DNA from: Spinactinospora alkalitolerans
Lineage (GTDB): Bacteria; Actinomycetota; Actinomycetes; Streptosporangiales; Streptosporangiaceae
Length of the DNA stretch: 64,000 nucleotides
Direction of reading: 5' to 3'
NCBI RefSeq assembly: GCF_013408795.1
Contig: NZ_JACCCC010000001.1
Span: 5,642,001 to 5,706,000 of the forward strand
Under the pieces are notes generated by a model that was not told the DNA's origin, ran no database searches, and saw only the letters and a program-made list of their open reading frames with translations. The position numbers and the translations under genes are program-made. Shown here piece after piece: positions 37,806 to 45,724 of this stretch; within the stretch, counting starts at the first letter, position 1; the number at the start of each line of letters is the position of its first letter.

Positions 37806-39128
37806 TCAGCTCAGATCGAGGAAGCGGTCCAGGACCCGGACGCCGAACCGCAGTCCGTCCACCGGGACCCGCTCGTCCACCCCGTGGAACATCCCGGAGA
37901 AGTTGAGCTCCGGCGGCAGCTTCAGCGGGGCGAACCCGTAGTTCCTGATGCCGAGCCGCTGGAAGCTCTTGGCGTCGGTGCCGCCCGACATGCAGTACGG
38001 GACCGCCTTGGCCCCGGGGTCCTCGGCGCGCAGCGACTCGGCCATGGCGTCGACCAGCCCGCCCTCGAACTCCGTCTCGACCGCCGGCAGGTGGTGGATG
38101 AACTCACGGGTGACCTTCGGCCCGATGAGCCGGTCGACCTCGGCGAAGAACTCCTCCTCCATACCGGGCAGGAAGCGCCCGTCCACCTGGGCCGTCGCCG
38201 CGCCCGGGATGACGTTGGCCTTGTAGCCGCCGCCGAGGACGGTCGGGTTGACGGAGTTGCGCAGGGTCGCGCCGATCATGCTCGCGATCGGGCCGAGCCG
38301 GGCGATGGTCGCCTCGACGTCGTCCTCGTCGAACGGGATCCCGAACGCCTCGCACACCTCTTCGAGGAAGCCGCGGACCGTCTTGGTGAGCCGGAGCGGG
38401 AACTCGTGCCGCCCCAGCCGGGCGACGGCGTCGGCCAGTTCGGTGATGGCGTTGTCGTCGTTGACCATCGATCCGTGGCCGGCGGTCCCGCGGGCGGTCA
38501 ACCGCATCCACGCGATCCCCTTCTCCGCGGTCTCGATGAGGTACATCCTGCGGTCCTCGCCGACGGTGAAGCTGAACCCGCCCACCTCGCTGATCGCCTC
38601 GGTGCAGTCGGCGAACAGGTCGGGGTGCCGGTCCACCAGCCACTGCGCGCCCCACGACCCGCCGGCCTCCTCGTCGGCGAGGAACGCCAGCACGATGTCG
38701 CGCGGCGGGGTGCGCCCCTCGCGCAGCCGCTGGCGCAGCACGGCGAGGACCATGGCGTCCATGTCCTTCATGTCGATGGCGCCGCGCCCCCACACGCACC
38801 CGTCGGCGATCTCGCCGGCGAAGGGATGGCGGGTCCAGTCGGCGGCGTCGGCGGGGACGACGTCCAGGTGCCCGTGGATCAGCAGCGGCGGCCGGCTCGG
38901 GTCGGCCCCGGCGATGCGCGCGACCACGCTGCTGCGCCCGGGGTGCGATTCGTAGATCCGCGACTCCACGCCGACCTCGTCCAGCTTCTCCGCCACGTAC
39001 TCGGCCGCGGCCCGCTCCCCCGGCCCGGAGTGGTCCCCGTAGTTGGAGGTGTCGATTCCGATGAGCTCCCGGCACAGGTCCACGACCTCGACCTCACCCG
39101 CGCTCAACCCCTCGTGCTCGTCCGCCAT
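37806..39128 (-). CDS. M20-family metallopeptidase (ArgE/DapE/ACY1-like)
   Basis: Cytoplasmic zinc aminoacylase or dipeptidase-type hydrolase; the substrate is not clear from sequence. The metal ligands are visible in PLLIHGHLDVVPAD (His, Asp), GRGAIDMKDMDAM (bridging Asp), AFLADEEAGGSWGAQ (catalytic Glu and ligand Glu) and, near the end, MFHGVDERVPVDGL (His). The dimerisation lid lies between. ATG (complement of 39126-39128) with AGAGGAAA upstream gives 440 residues. It lies just left of tRNA-Leu and belongs to the chromosome rather than the element. Confidence 0.9.
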   Translation of the reverse strand: MADEHEGLSAGEVEVVDLCRELIGIDTSNYGDHSGPGERAAAEYVAEKLDEVGVESRIYESHPGRSSVVARIAGADPSRPPLLIHGHLDVVPADAADWTRHPFAGEIADGCVWGRGAIDMKDMDAMVLAVLRQRLREGRTPPRDIVLAFLADEEAGGSWGAQWLVDRHPDLFADCTEAISEVGGFSFTVGEDRRMYLIETAEKGIAWMRLTARGTAGHGSMVNDDNAITELADAVARLGRHEFPLRLTKTVRGFLEEVCEAFGIPFDEDDVEATIARLGPIASMIGATLRNSVNPTVLGGGYKANVIPGAATAQVDGRFLPGMEEEFFAEVDRLIGPKVTREFIHHLPAVETEFEGGLVDAMAESLRAEDPGAKAVPYCMSGGTDAKSFQRLGIRNYGFAPLKLPPELNFSGMFHGVDERVPVDGLRFGVRVLDRFLDLS

Positions 39129-39257
39129 GGCTCTCGTTTCCTCTCCGCTCTCGGTTCCTGCTCCCCATGGTCCAGGCTCCCGCAAAACGATGTACGGCCA
39201 ACCCCAGACGTTTGCTATCGTTGACCGTGTTCGACGCCGAGGGCGTCAGACGACCCT

Positions 39258-39342
39258 GTCCGGGTGGCGGAATAGGTAGACGCGCTAGCTTGAGGTGCTA
39301 GTGCCCGTTAAGGGCATGGGGGTTCAAGTCCCCCCTCGGACA
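39258..39342 (+). tRNA. tRNA-Leu (anticodon GAG), integration site
   Basis: Class II tRNA of 85 bases: acceptor GTCCGGG with CTCGGAC, anticodon stem CTAGC/GCTAG around TTGAGGT (GAG, reads CTC), a long variable arm (TGCCCGTTAAGGGCA) and T-arm GGGGGTTCAAGTCCCCC; discriminator A, no encoded CCA. The serine recombinase gene ends inside its T-arm, so the 3' half is probably the attachment site. Confidence 0.96.
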
Positions 39343-41057
39343 CGAACCCTTTCCCCATGGGATTGGTTGATCGTGTGGTGCGGGTCGAGATTGATCTCGG
39401 CCCGCACAGTGCTTTCCACCGGCTGATAGCGCAGCCGAAGGCCGAGGCCTTTGTAGACCTCGGCCTTGTCTGCCGGGTCAGCGTGGTGCAGGACGTCGGC
39501 AAGGTTGCCGAGCGCGTCAACGATCGTCATGATCTCGTCCTTGCTCATCCGCCGAGTGGGCCGATCAGCCTGGTCCAGTTTGATCTGGGCGCCGGAGCGC
39601 TGGGCTTGGGTCTCCTTCATCCACCCGGTGACCAGCGCCGCATCGGCGCCGGCCTCCAGCGCGGCACGATGCTGGGCGAGCTTGCGATCGCACTCGGCGA
39701 TCGTCTCCCGCAGCCGCGTGATCTCCCGCATGTGGCCGGAATCCTCCTCCGCTTGGGCGTTGACGAGTTCATCGAGGGTCGCTGAGAGCCTGCCTGGGGC
39801 GAACTCCGCGGCGATCCAGGCGTCGATGGGCGCCACCACGTCGCGTTCACGCAGAAACACGTTGCGGGGGTGGTGGGTCTTGTTGGCCAACGCGTACTCC
39901 TCGGGAAACCGGCACCGGTAGTAGGGCTCACCGTTGGACCACTGGCCCTGCATCCGCCGGTCGCACAGGCAGCATTCGACCGATCCCCGGAACTGGTAGG
40001 GATGACGGGTACGCCGCACCGCATACTGCCCTCCCGGAGTGCGCCCACGTGAGTCCAGCAGTGTCTGAACCTGGTCGAACTCTTCCCGGGTGATCAGCGG
40101 CTGGTGGACGGACCGGTCCGACCACACCCATTCGTCATCGCTGTTCCAGCGCAGCTTGGTCTGGTGGCCGAGCTGGATGTCGTTGACATCGAGCAGCACT
40201 TCGTCCTTGCGCTGCTTGGCCCACACCTGGTGGCCGGTGTAGCGGGGATTCATCAGAATCGCACGCACCGCTCCCTTGGCCCAAGCGATCCCGCTGCGGT
40301 GCCGGTTGCGCTTACGGTCATAGGCCGAGGGCGAGGGGATACCGTCGCGGGTCAGCCCTTCGGCGATGGCGAAGATGCCCAGCCCGGACAGGAACTCGGC
40401 GGAGATGCGGCGAACGACCCATTCGGTCTGCGGATCGGGCACCAGCCGGTGCAGCCGCTTGCCGTCAGCGGCCTTGGACGGGTTGGGGTGCGGGCCGGCG
40501 TCGGCGAGCATGTAGCCATAGGGCGGGCGCCCACCGAGGAAGCGACCTTCCAGTTTCGCCATGGCGGCCATGGCGGTGCGCACCCGGGTCTTGATCCGGG
40601 TGCGCTCGCCCTTGGAGATCCCGCCGTACATCGACATGATCAGCTCGTGGGCCTCGTTGGCGGGATCGATCGCCCCACCGATCTCGGGCACCCACAATTG
40701 GACGCCGTAGTGCTCGAACATCGGAAAGGTCATCGCGAACTGGTTGCCGTAGAACGCACGCTGCGGCTCGCCCACCACCACAGCGTCAAACCCGCGATTC
40801 GGATCCGACAGCAGTCCCAGCAGCCGACCGGCCTCCGGGCGCCGCTGCGGAGGCACCGAGCGCGAGTGGTCGATGTCGAAGAACTCCGCCACGATCCGCC
40901 CGTCCTTGGGCGCGATCAGCGTTTCAGCACGCATGTGCTGCCAGTGGCGTGAGGACTCCGGATCCTGCTGGTCTTCGGTTGACACCCGCCCCAAGAACGC
41001 GAAATCCACAGGATCTTTCTTCGGACCTCTGATGGTGTGACCGGGGCTTCGGGTCAT
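39324..41057 (-). CDS. Large serine recombinase (integrase)
   Basis: Integrates and excises the element. At 577 residues it shows the resolvase domain with catalytic serine in FLGRVSTEDQQDP, the helix E region ELIMSMYGGISKGERTRIK, the recombinase domain (GGRPPYGYMLADAG to GIPSPSAYDRKRNRHRSGIA, NPRYTGHQVWAK), a zinc ribbon (CCLCDRRMQGQWSNGEPYYRC) and a C-terminal coiled coil. Its last codons run into the T-arm of tRNA-Leu, so integration fixed the reading frame end. The start codon shares one base with the stop of the preceding small gene. Confidence 0.93.
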   Translation of the reverse strand: MTRSPGHTIRGPKKDPVDFAFLGRVSTEDQQDPESSRHWQHMRAETLIAPKDGRIVAEFFDIDHSRSVPPQRRPEAGRLLGLLSDPNRGFDAVVVGEPQRAFYGNQFAMTFPMFEHYGVQLWVPEIGGAIDPANEAHELIMSMYGGISKGERTRIKTRVRTAMAAMAKLEGRFLGGRPPYGYMLADAGPHPNPSKAADGKRLHRLVPDPQTEWVVRRISAEFLSGLGIFAIAEGLTRDGIPSPSAYDRKRNRHRSGIAWAKGAVRAILMNPRYTGHQVWAKQRKDEVLLDVNDIQLGHQTKLRWNSDDEWVWSDRSVHQPLITREEFDQVQTLLDSRGRTPGGQYAVRRTRHPYQFRGSVECCLCDRRMQGQWSNGEPYYRCRFPEEYALANKTHHPRNVFLRERDVVAPIDAWIAAEFAPGRLSATLDELVNAQAEEDSGHMREITRLRETIAECDRKLAQHRAALEAGADAALVTGWMKETQAQRSGAQIKLDQADRPTRRMSKDEIMTIVDALGNLADVLHHADPADKAEVYKGLGLRLRYQPVESTVRAEINLDPHHTINQSHGERVRVRGGT

Positions 41058-41311
41058 CAGTCATCTCCATCTTCGATCGAGTGAGGTGTGTGCTGTTCTG
41101 GTGCGGATCGCTGTGCATACGCCTTGCGAATGATCCGCAGCAACGCTCGAGCCGCCTCCGGAGTCAGCGGGGGCGGCTCGTCAGGGACCACGACGCGGAC
41201 TTTCTCCTGATCGGCATCGTGGTCCCTGCCGGGCCCTGCAGGGTATGCGGTCTCGTCGGGTTTTCCGATCCGTTTGGGCTGTCGGGAGGCCCTTTCTATC
41301 CGTTCGGTCAC
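41057..41311 (-). CDS. Small hypothetical protein upstream of the recombinase (84 residues)
   Basis: Charged and hydrophilic: begins MTERIERASRQPKRIGKPDE, then KVRVVVPDEPPPLTPEAARA and LLRIIRKAYAQR, a short amphipathic helix. GTG (complement of 41309-41311) overlaps the methyltransferase stop as GTGA, and its own stop touches the recombinase ATG. A position directly before the recombinase would suit a directionality or regulatory factor, but no DNA-binding motif is seen. Confidence 0.75.
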   Translation of the reverse strand: MTERIERASRQPKRIGKPDETAYPAGPGRDHDADQEKVRVVVPDEPPPLTPEAARALLRIIRKAYAQRSAPEQHTPHSIEDGDD

Positions 41312-42378
41312 CTCTTACCGCCTTTCGCGCCATGGGCTCGGCGCAGCCGGGTGAGAGCGAGTTCGGCGTATGCCGGGTTGACGTCGATGCCGACGGCGTG
41401 ACGGTCAAGCTGGTGGGCGGCGAGCAGGGTGGTGCCGGCTCCGGCGAAGGGGTCGAGCACGGTGCCGCCTTCGCGGCATCCGGCTGCGATGGCGCGCAGC
41501 GGGATGTCGATGGGGAAAACTGCGAAGTGGGCTTGGCGGTAGGGGCGGGTGGGGATGGTCCAGACGTCACCGGGGTTACGGCCGTTGGGGTGTGCCGCGG
41601 CATGCCGGGTCCCGGTTGGTTGCATCTGCGTGCCGTGGGCCTTGCCGCGGAATGCCGGATCAGCGTCGGCGTACTTGCCGTCGGTACCCGAGCGGCGTCG
41701 GGCGCTGGGACCGGTACAGCCCTGGGTACCCCGGGTTCCGCCGATGGGCGGCCAGGTGGTGGTGATCGAGTTGCGCCGGGTGCCGCCGGTACGGCTGCGG
41801 CGCGGCAGTGTCCGGTCGTCGGTGTAGGGGCGGCGGATCGGGTCGAGGTCGAAGTGGTACCTCCTCTGCTTGACGAAGAGGAATATGTGCTCGTACCGGC
41901 AGGAGAGCCGGTCGGTCACCGATTCGGGCATGGCGTTGGGCTTGTGCCAGATGACGGCGTTGCGCAGGACCCAGTCGTGCGTTTGCAGTGCGAACGCCAG
42001 CCGCCACGGCAACCCGAGCAGGTTCTTGGGCGCCAAGTCCGAGGCCGGCCGGGTGAAGGGTTGCCGGTCGTGGAAGCCCTGGCCGCGTCGGCAGCCATCG
42101 GAGTTGGCGGCGTAGCGATCGCCGATGTTGATCCACAGGGTTCCGTCGTCGGCGAGCACGCGATGGACCTGATCGAAGGTCGTGCACAGGGTGTGGATGT
42201 AGTCCTCTGGACTGTCCTCGGCGCCGTACTGGTCGGGGTGTCCGTAGTCGCGTAGCCCCCAGTACGGGGGTGAGGTGACCACGCAGTCCACCGAGGCGTC
42301 GGGCATGCCGGAAAGCACGTCGTGGGCGTCGCCGACGAAGATGCGGGTGGCCTCGTCCTCGTGGTAGGGGATCGTCAC
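41308..42378 (-). CDS. DNA methyltransferase 1 (beta-class, N4/N6)
   Basis: SAM-dependent methylation of an amino group on adenine or cytosine in DNA. Catalytic motif IV TSPPYWGLRDYG lies near the N-terminus and the SAM-binding motif I DPFAGAGTTLLAAHQL near the C-terminus, the order of beta-class enzymes. It closely resembles the next gene, with shared WHKPNAMPESVTDR and GRNPGDVWT. GTG (complement of 42376-42378) with GGAGG upstream overlaps the stop of that gene by four bases. The target site cannot be read from sequence. Confidence 0.93.
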   Translation of the reverse strand: MTIPYHEDEATRIFVGDAHDVLSGMPDASVDCVVTSPPYWGLRDYGHPDQYGAEDSPEDYIHTLCTTFDQVHRVLADDGTLWINIGDRYAANSDGCRRGQGFHDRQPFTRPASDLAPKNLLGLPWRLAFALQTHDWVLRNAVIWHKPNAMPESVTDRLSCRYEHIFLFVKQRRYHFDLDPIRRPYTDDRTLPRRSRTGGTRRNSITTTWPPIGGTRGTQGCTGPSARRRSGTDGKYADADPAFRGKAHGTQMQPTGTRHAAAHPNGRNPGDVWTIPTRPYRQAHFAVFPIDIPLRAIAAGCREGGTVLDPFAGAGTTLLAAHQLDRHAVGIDVNPAYAELALTRLRRAHGAKGGKR

Positions 42379-43316
42379 GCCTCCACCTCCTCGGCCAGTC
42401 GGTCGACGGCGATGGCGTGGTAGGCGGGCTGGAGATCGATGCCGATTCCATGCCGACCGAGGTTGCGCGCGGCGACCAGGGTGGTGCCGCTGCCGGAGAA
42501 CGGGTCCAGCACGGTGCCGCTCGGCGGGCATCCGGCGGCGATGCAGCGCTGGGGGATGTCGATGGGGAAACCGGCGTGATGGCCGTGCCGGCTCGGGCGG
42601 GTGCCGAGGGTCCAGACGTCGCCGGGATTGCGTCCCTGGGCGTGGTGGCTCTGCCCCGGGTCGAGGGTGTGTCGGGAGCCGACCGCGTCCCCGGTTTCGT
42701 AGGCGGTGTAGCGGTTGGAGCCTCGTTTGCGCGGGCCTTGATGAGGTTGACGGATCGGGTCGAGGTCGAAGAAGTATGAGCGCTGTTTGACCAGTAGGAA
42801 CAGCAGTTCGTATCGGGTGGCGGGCCGATCGGTCACCGATTCGGGCATGGCGTTGGGCTTGTGCCACACGATCGCCGATCGCAGGATCCAGCCGTCGCCC
42901 TGAAGCGCGAACGCCACCCGCCAGGGGATGCCCACCAGGTTTTTCGGGGTGAGCCCGCGTTTCTCGCCGAATCCACGCGGCACGGTACGGGAGTTCGGAG
43001 TGCCGTCGAGAGCGCCGGGGTTGGTACGCGGACCGGGTGCGGCGGCGATGTGGGAGTCACCCAGGTTCAGCCACAGCGTTCCCCGGTCGGTCAGCACCCG
43101 GTGGATCTCGGCGAACACCGAGCGCAGGGTGTCGACGTAGCCGTTGAAGGTCTCCTCCAGCCCATACTGGCCCTCGACGCCGTAATCGCGTTTGCGCCAG
43201 TACGGCGGTGAGGTGACCACACAGTCGATCGAGGCATCGGGGAATTCGGTCAGGACGGTGCGGGCGTCGCCGTAGTAGAGCCGGACCCGACCGTCGTCGT
43301 AAGCCGGGGCGATCAT
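42375..43316 (-). CDS. DNA methyltransferase 2 (beta-class, N4/N6)
   Basis: Same class as its downstream neighbour: TSPPYWRKRDYG (motif IV), WHKPNAMPESVTDRPATRYE, and motif I DPFSGSGTTLVAARNLGRHG at the C-terminus. At 313 residues it lacks the roughly 40-residue insert of methyltransferase 1, which lies in the target-recognition region, so the two may recognise different sites. ATG overlaps the stop of the PP-loop gene as ATGA. No restriction endonuclease is adjacent, which suits an orphan modification used to escape host restriction. Confidence 0.93.
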   Translation of the reverse strand: MIAPAYDDGRVRLYYGDARTVLTEFPDASIDCVVTSPPYWRKRDYGVEGQYGLEETFNGYVDTLRSVFAEIHRVLTDRGTLWLNLGDSHIAAAPGPRTNPGALDGTPNSRTVPRGFGEKRGLTPKNLVGIPWRVAFALQGDGWILRSAIVWHKPNAMPESVTDRPATRYELLFLLVKQRSYFFDLDPIRQPHQGPRKRGSNRYTAYETGDAVGSRHTLDPGQSHHAQGRNPGDVWTLGTRPSRHGHHAGFPIDIPQRCIAAGCPPSGTVLDPFSGSGTTLVAARNLGRHGIGIDLQPAYHAIAVDRLAEEVEA

Positions 43317-44188
43317 GTGGCGTCACCGCCTCGCGTGCCGTTGTCGGCCTGGTCGTCGCGGCATGCCCACGGGGAGCCCTGGTCGGGGTCGGGTCCGGTG
43401 TCGGCGTCCAGGTCGGCCTCGGCCAGCGGGACCCGGTCGTGGTGGAGGTAGTAGGTGCTGCCGGACGGCATGCCGCGTGCTGCCGCGGCGGCATACCCGT
43501 GCCGGATCGCGGCGTCGACGGCCACGGCCTGCTCCCATGCGGCAGGGTCGGTCGCCTTCAACTCGGCCCAGGAGGAGTCCGAGCGGTTGGGGCAGGCGAT
43601 GCACAGCGGGTCGAAGACATCGGCGAGGCCGCGCAGGAAGAGGAAGGCGCGGCAGTCCCGGCGGGTCCAGCCGATGTCGAGCAGCGGATAGGTGAAACGC
43701 AGACGCTCCGCCTCGGACCGTGTGGCGTGGGCGGCGTGGTCGACGCCGAGCCCGACCGCGCACTCGGCATCGGCGCCCTCCGGCGTTGCATCGGCGGCGA
43801 GGTTGCCGAGCAGCCGTTCGGCTTCGCTCTCGACGGCGCGGGGCCGGGAGCGCGCGCATCCGTTGGGCAGGCGGGCGAGGGTTCCATCGGCGTCTCGGCT
43901 GTGCAGCGGCAACGCCGGTGCGCGGCAGTGGTGTGCCGCAGTGGGGTGGCCTGCGGGGGTGTGGATGAGGCGGATTCCGGCGTCGGCGGCGATGCGCTTC
44001 AGTCGGCGTACGTGGGTATAGACCGCGGCCGGGTACCAGCCGGGGTCGGGAAAGACGGCGTAGTCGAAGCCGGGGATGGCGCCTTGGGCGGCCAGCAGCA
44101 GCAGTGCGCTGGAGCCGATGCCGGCGTCGAGGTGGAGCAGCCGCAGGCGGGGCTGCCCGCGATGCGGGCGGAGTCGGTCTGGGCTCAT
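43313..44188 (-). CDS. PAPS-reductase-like PP-loop protein
   Basis: Related to phage and mobile-element proteins named phosphoadenosine phosphosulfate reductase-like. The N-terminal LRLLHLDAGIGSSALLLLAA corresponds to the PP-loop that binds ATP, with GIGSS in place of SGGxDS. Further matches are FDYAVFPDPGWYPAAVYTHV, FTYPLLDIGWTRRDCRAF and CIACPNRSDSSWAELKATDP. In phages these genes accompany DNA methylases; a role in base or backbone modification is suspected but unproven. ATG (complement of 44186-44188) is preferred to a longer frame. First gene of a five-gene operon with stop/start overlaps. Confidence 0.82.
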   Translation of the reverse strand: MSPDRLRPHRGQPRLRLLHLDAGIGSSALLLLAAQGAIPGFDYAVFPDPGWYPAAVYTHVRRLKRIAADAGIRLIHTPAGHPTAAHHCRAPALPLHSRDADGTLARLPNGCARSRPRAVESEAERLLGNLAADATPEGADAECAVGLGVDHAAHATRSEAERLRFTYPLLDIGWTRRDCRAFLFLRGLADVFDPLCIACPNRSDSSWAELKATDPAAWEQAVAVDAAIRHGYAAAAARGMPSGSTYYLHHDRVPLAEADLDADTGPDPDQGSPWACRDDQADNGTRGGDAT

Positions 44189-44229
44189 GCGCAGGTGTCG
44201 GCGGCGGCCGGGAAACGTCCTATCTGTAT

Positions 44230-44261
44230 ATGCAGAACAAGAGTGCCGTCTGCGCTCACCT
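44230..44261 (+). repeat. 32-bp inverted repeat, left copy
   Basis: ATGCAGAACAAGAGTGCCGT followed by CTGCGCTCACCT. It matches the reverse complement of 45186-45217 at 28 of 32 positions. It lies between the divergent PP-loop operon and the sigma-like gene. Confidence 0.8.
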
Positions 44262-44473
44262 TTTCGGCATCGGATTCCGCCGTGCGTACGCACCGCATGC
44301 GCACACGCCCGCGCTAACCGCCGTCTTCGCTTCGCCTTCCCTGCACCGACGGATTTCTACTCACGCATGATCTGCGCACTGTTCTCGCAGATCCATCGGC
44401 GAATATCGTGCGCGTTTTCTGCGTAATGCGCCATGGCTTCATGGAGGCTCCCGACAAGCGAGGGAGTTCACCG

Positions 44474-45187
44474 ATGCCGTGTTCCACTCCGTTTTCCGTA
44501 CTGCGCCGCTCGTTTGAACTGCTGGCCCGCGAACCCGGCGATCCGGTGCTCGATGTCGCCGACGTGCCCGGGGCTCCGCAGCAGACCGTCGGCGCCGCCG
44601 AGTTGGGGCGCTGGCTGCCTCATGCCTCGTCTGAGACCGCTGACGAGGTGTGGCGGCGCATGATCACCCGGATGCGCGGAGGCGATGCCGCCTGGACGGT
44701 GGTCGCCGCCGGGCTGGCGCTGCCCGGCCTGTACGGCGCGCGCAGACCGCTGCGCCACGGCCTGGGCGATGAGGTGGCCGACCTGGAAGCCGAGATGCTG
44801 ACCGCGCTGGTGGCGCAGATGCGGGCCATGGCCCTGGAGCCCGCGGCGGTGTGCGGCCGGCTGCTTTATGCCGCGCGCAAGGCGGGCATGCGCTACCGCT
44901 ACGCGCTGGACCGTTCCCGACGCCGGGAGCGCCACCGTGAGCCCACGGCCACCGAGGCGGTGGCGGCCTCGGCGCGCGGCCCGGTGACGGTGCTGGCCGA
45001 GGCCATCAAGGGCGGGGTGGTCAGTGCGCTGGAGGCCGAGCTGATCGCGCGGACCTACCTGGAGGGCCGGCCGCTCAACCGGGTCGCCCAGGAACTGGGC
45101 CTGTCCTACATCACCGCGCGCCGCCACCGCCGAGACGCCCAAGCCCGGCTCGTGCGCGCGGTGGCCGGAGAAAAAGCCGCCGCGTAG
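44474..45187 (+). CDS. Sigma-70-region-4-like regulator of the element
   Basis: A 237-residue basic protein with a C-terminal helix-turn-helix resembling sigma region 4: ALEAELIARTYLEGRPLNRV then AQELGLSYITARRHRRDAQA. The middle is helical (LEAEMLTALVAQMRAMALEP) and the linker is arginine-rich. It may drive or repress the transfer operon that starts 180 bases downstream. ATG at 44474 is chosen for GGGAG seven bases upstream; the frame is open from 44408. It is exactly bracketed by a 32-bp inverted repeat, the right copy beginning inside its stop codon. Confidence 0.75.
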   Translation: MPCSTPFSVLRRSFELLAREPGDPVLDVADVPGAPQQTVGAAELGRWLPHASSETADEVWRRMITRMRGGDAAWTVVAAGLALPGLYGARRPLRHGLGDEVADLEAEMLTALVAQMRAMALEPAAVCGRLLYAARKAGMRYRYALDRSRRRERHREPTATEAVAASARGPVTVLAEAIKGGVVSALEAELIARTYLEGRPLNRVAQELGLSYITARRHRRDAQARLVRAVAGEKAAA

Positions 45188-45217
45188 GTGAGCGCAGACG
45201 GCCCTCCAATTCTGCAT
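45186..45217 (-). repeat. 32-bp inverted repeat, right copy
   Basis: Reads ATGCAGAATTGGAGGGCCGT and CTGCGCTCACCT on the minus strand, 28 of 32 identical to 44230-44261. It starts in the stop codon of the sigma-like gene and ends about 150 bases before the transfer operon. Confidence 0.8.
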
Positions 45218-45370
45218 CTATGAGTGAGAGCACTTAACAGCTCTCATCTGGAAGGGGCGGGGCACGGCCGAGGAACGTCCTTTGAAGAGTAGAGGCGAGA
45301 CAGAAAAGGAGAGATCGGCGCACCCGCCCCTTCACCGACTGATCCGTGCTCCATTTTTGAGGTGACGGCT

Positions 45371-45721
45371 ATGCCGGTCCCGAAAAAGCAGATTCCCGTA
45401 TTCATCGTCCTCACCGCTGTGGTCGGCGTTGCCGTCTTCGGTGATGGCGCGCCGGTGCTGGCCGCCGAAGCCGAGCAGCCCGGGGTCTCCGATCTGGGTG
45501 AGGTCATCGACAACATCCGCAACTGGGTGGTGGGCCTGCTGGTGGCGCTGGCCACGCTGCTGCTGACCATCGGGGGCCTGCGCTACCTGCTGGCCGGCGG
45601 AGATCCCGGCGAGGTCAACAAGGCCAAGGACACCCTGAAGTACTCCGCGCTGGGTTACGGGGTGGCGCTGCTGGCGCCGCTGCTGGTGGAGATCCTGCGC
45701 GGCTTCATCGGGCTGGAGTAG
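45371..45721 (+). CDS. VirB2/TrbC-like pilin or small T4SS membrane protein
   Basis: A 116-residue protein: signal-type helix (IPVFIVLTAVVGVAVFGDGA, likely cleaved after APVLAAEA), then two hydrophobic helices (NWVVGLLVALATLLLTIGGL and YSALGYGVALLAPLLVEILR) separated by LLAGGDPGEVNKAKD. That two-helix hairpin with a charged turn is the TrbC/VirB2 pattern. ATG at 45371 has GAGG eight bases upstream. It is the first gene of the transfer operon and lies three bases before the VirB6-like gene. Confidence 0.82.
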   Translation: MPVPKKQIPVFIVLTAVVGVAVFGDGAPVLAAEAEQPGVSDLGEVIDNIRNWVVGLLVALATLLLTIGGLRYLLAGGDPGEVNKAKDTLKYSALGYGVALLAPLLVEILRGFIGLE

Positions 45722-45724
45722 GCC

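Noticed and set aside
42375-44188. PP-loop gene plus methyltransferases as a Dnd phosphorothioation or a restriction-modification system
   Set aside because: No DndA, DndB, DndD or DndE features and no endonuclease are nearby; the PP-loop protein resembles phage PAPS-like proteins more than DndC.
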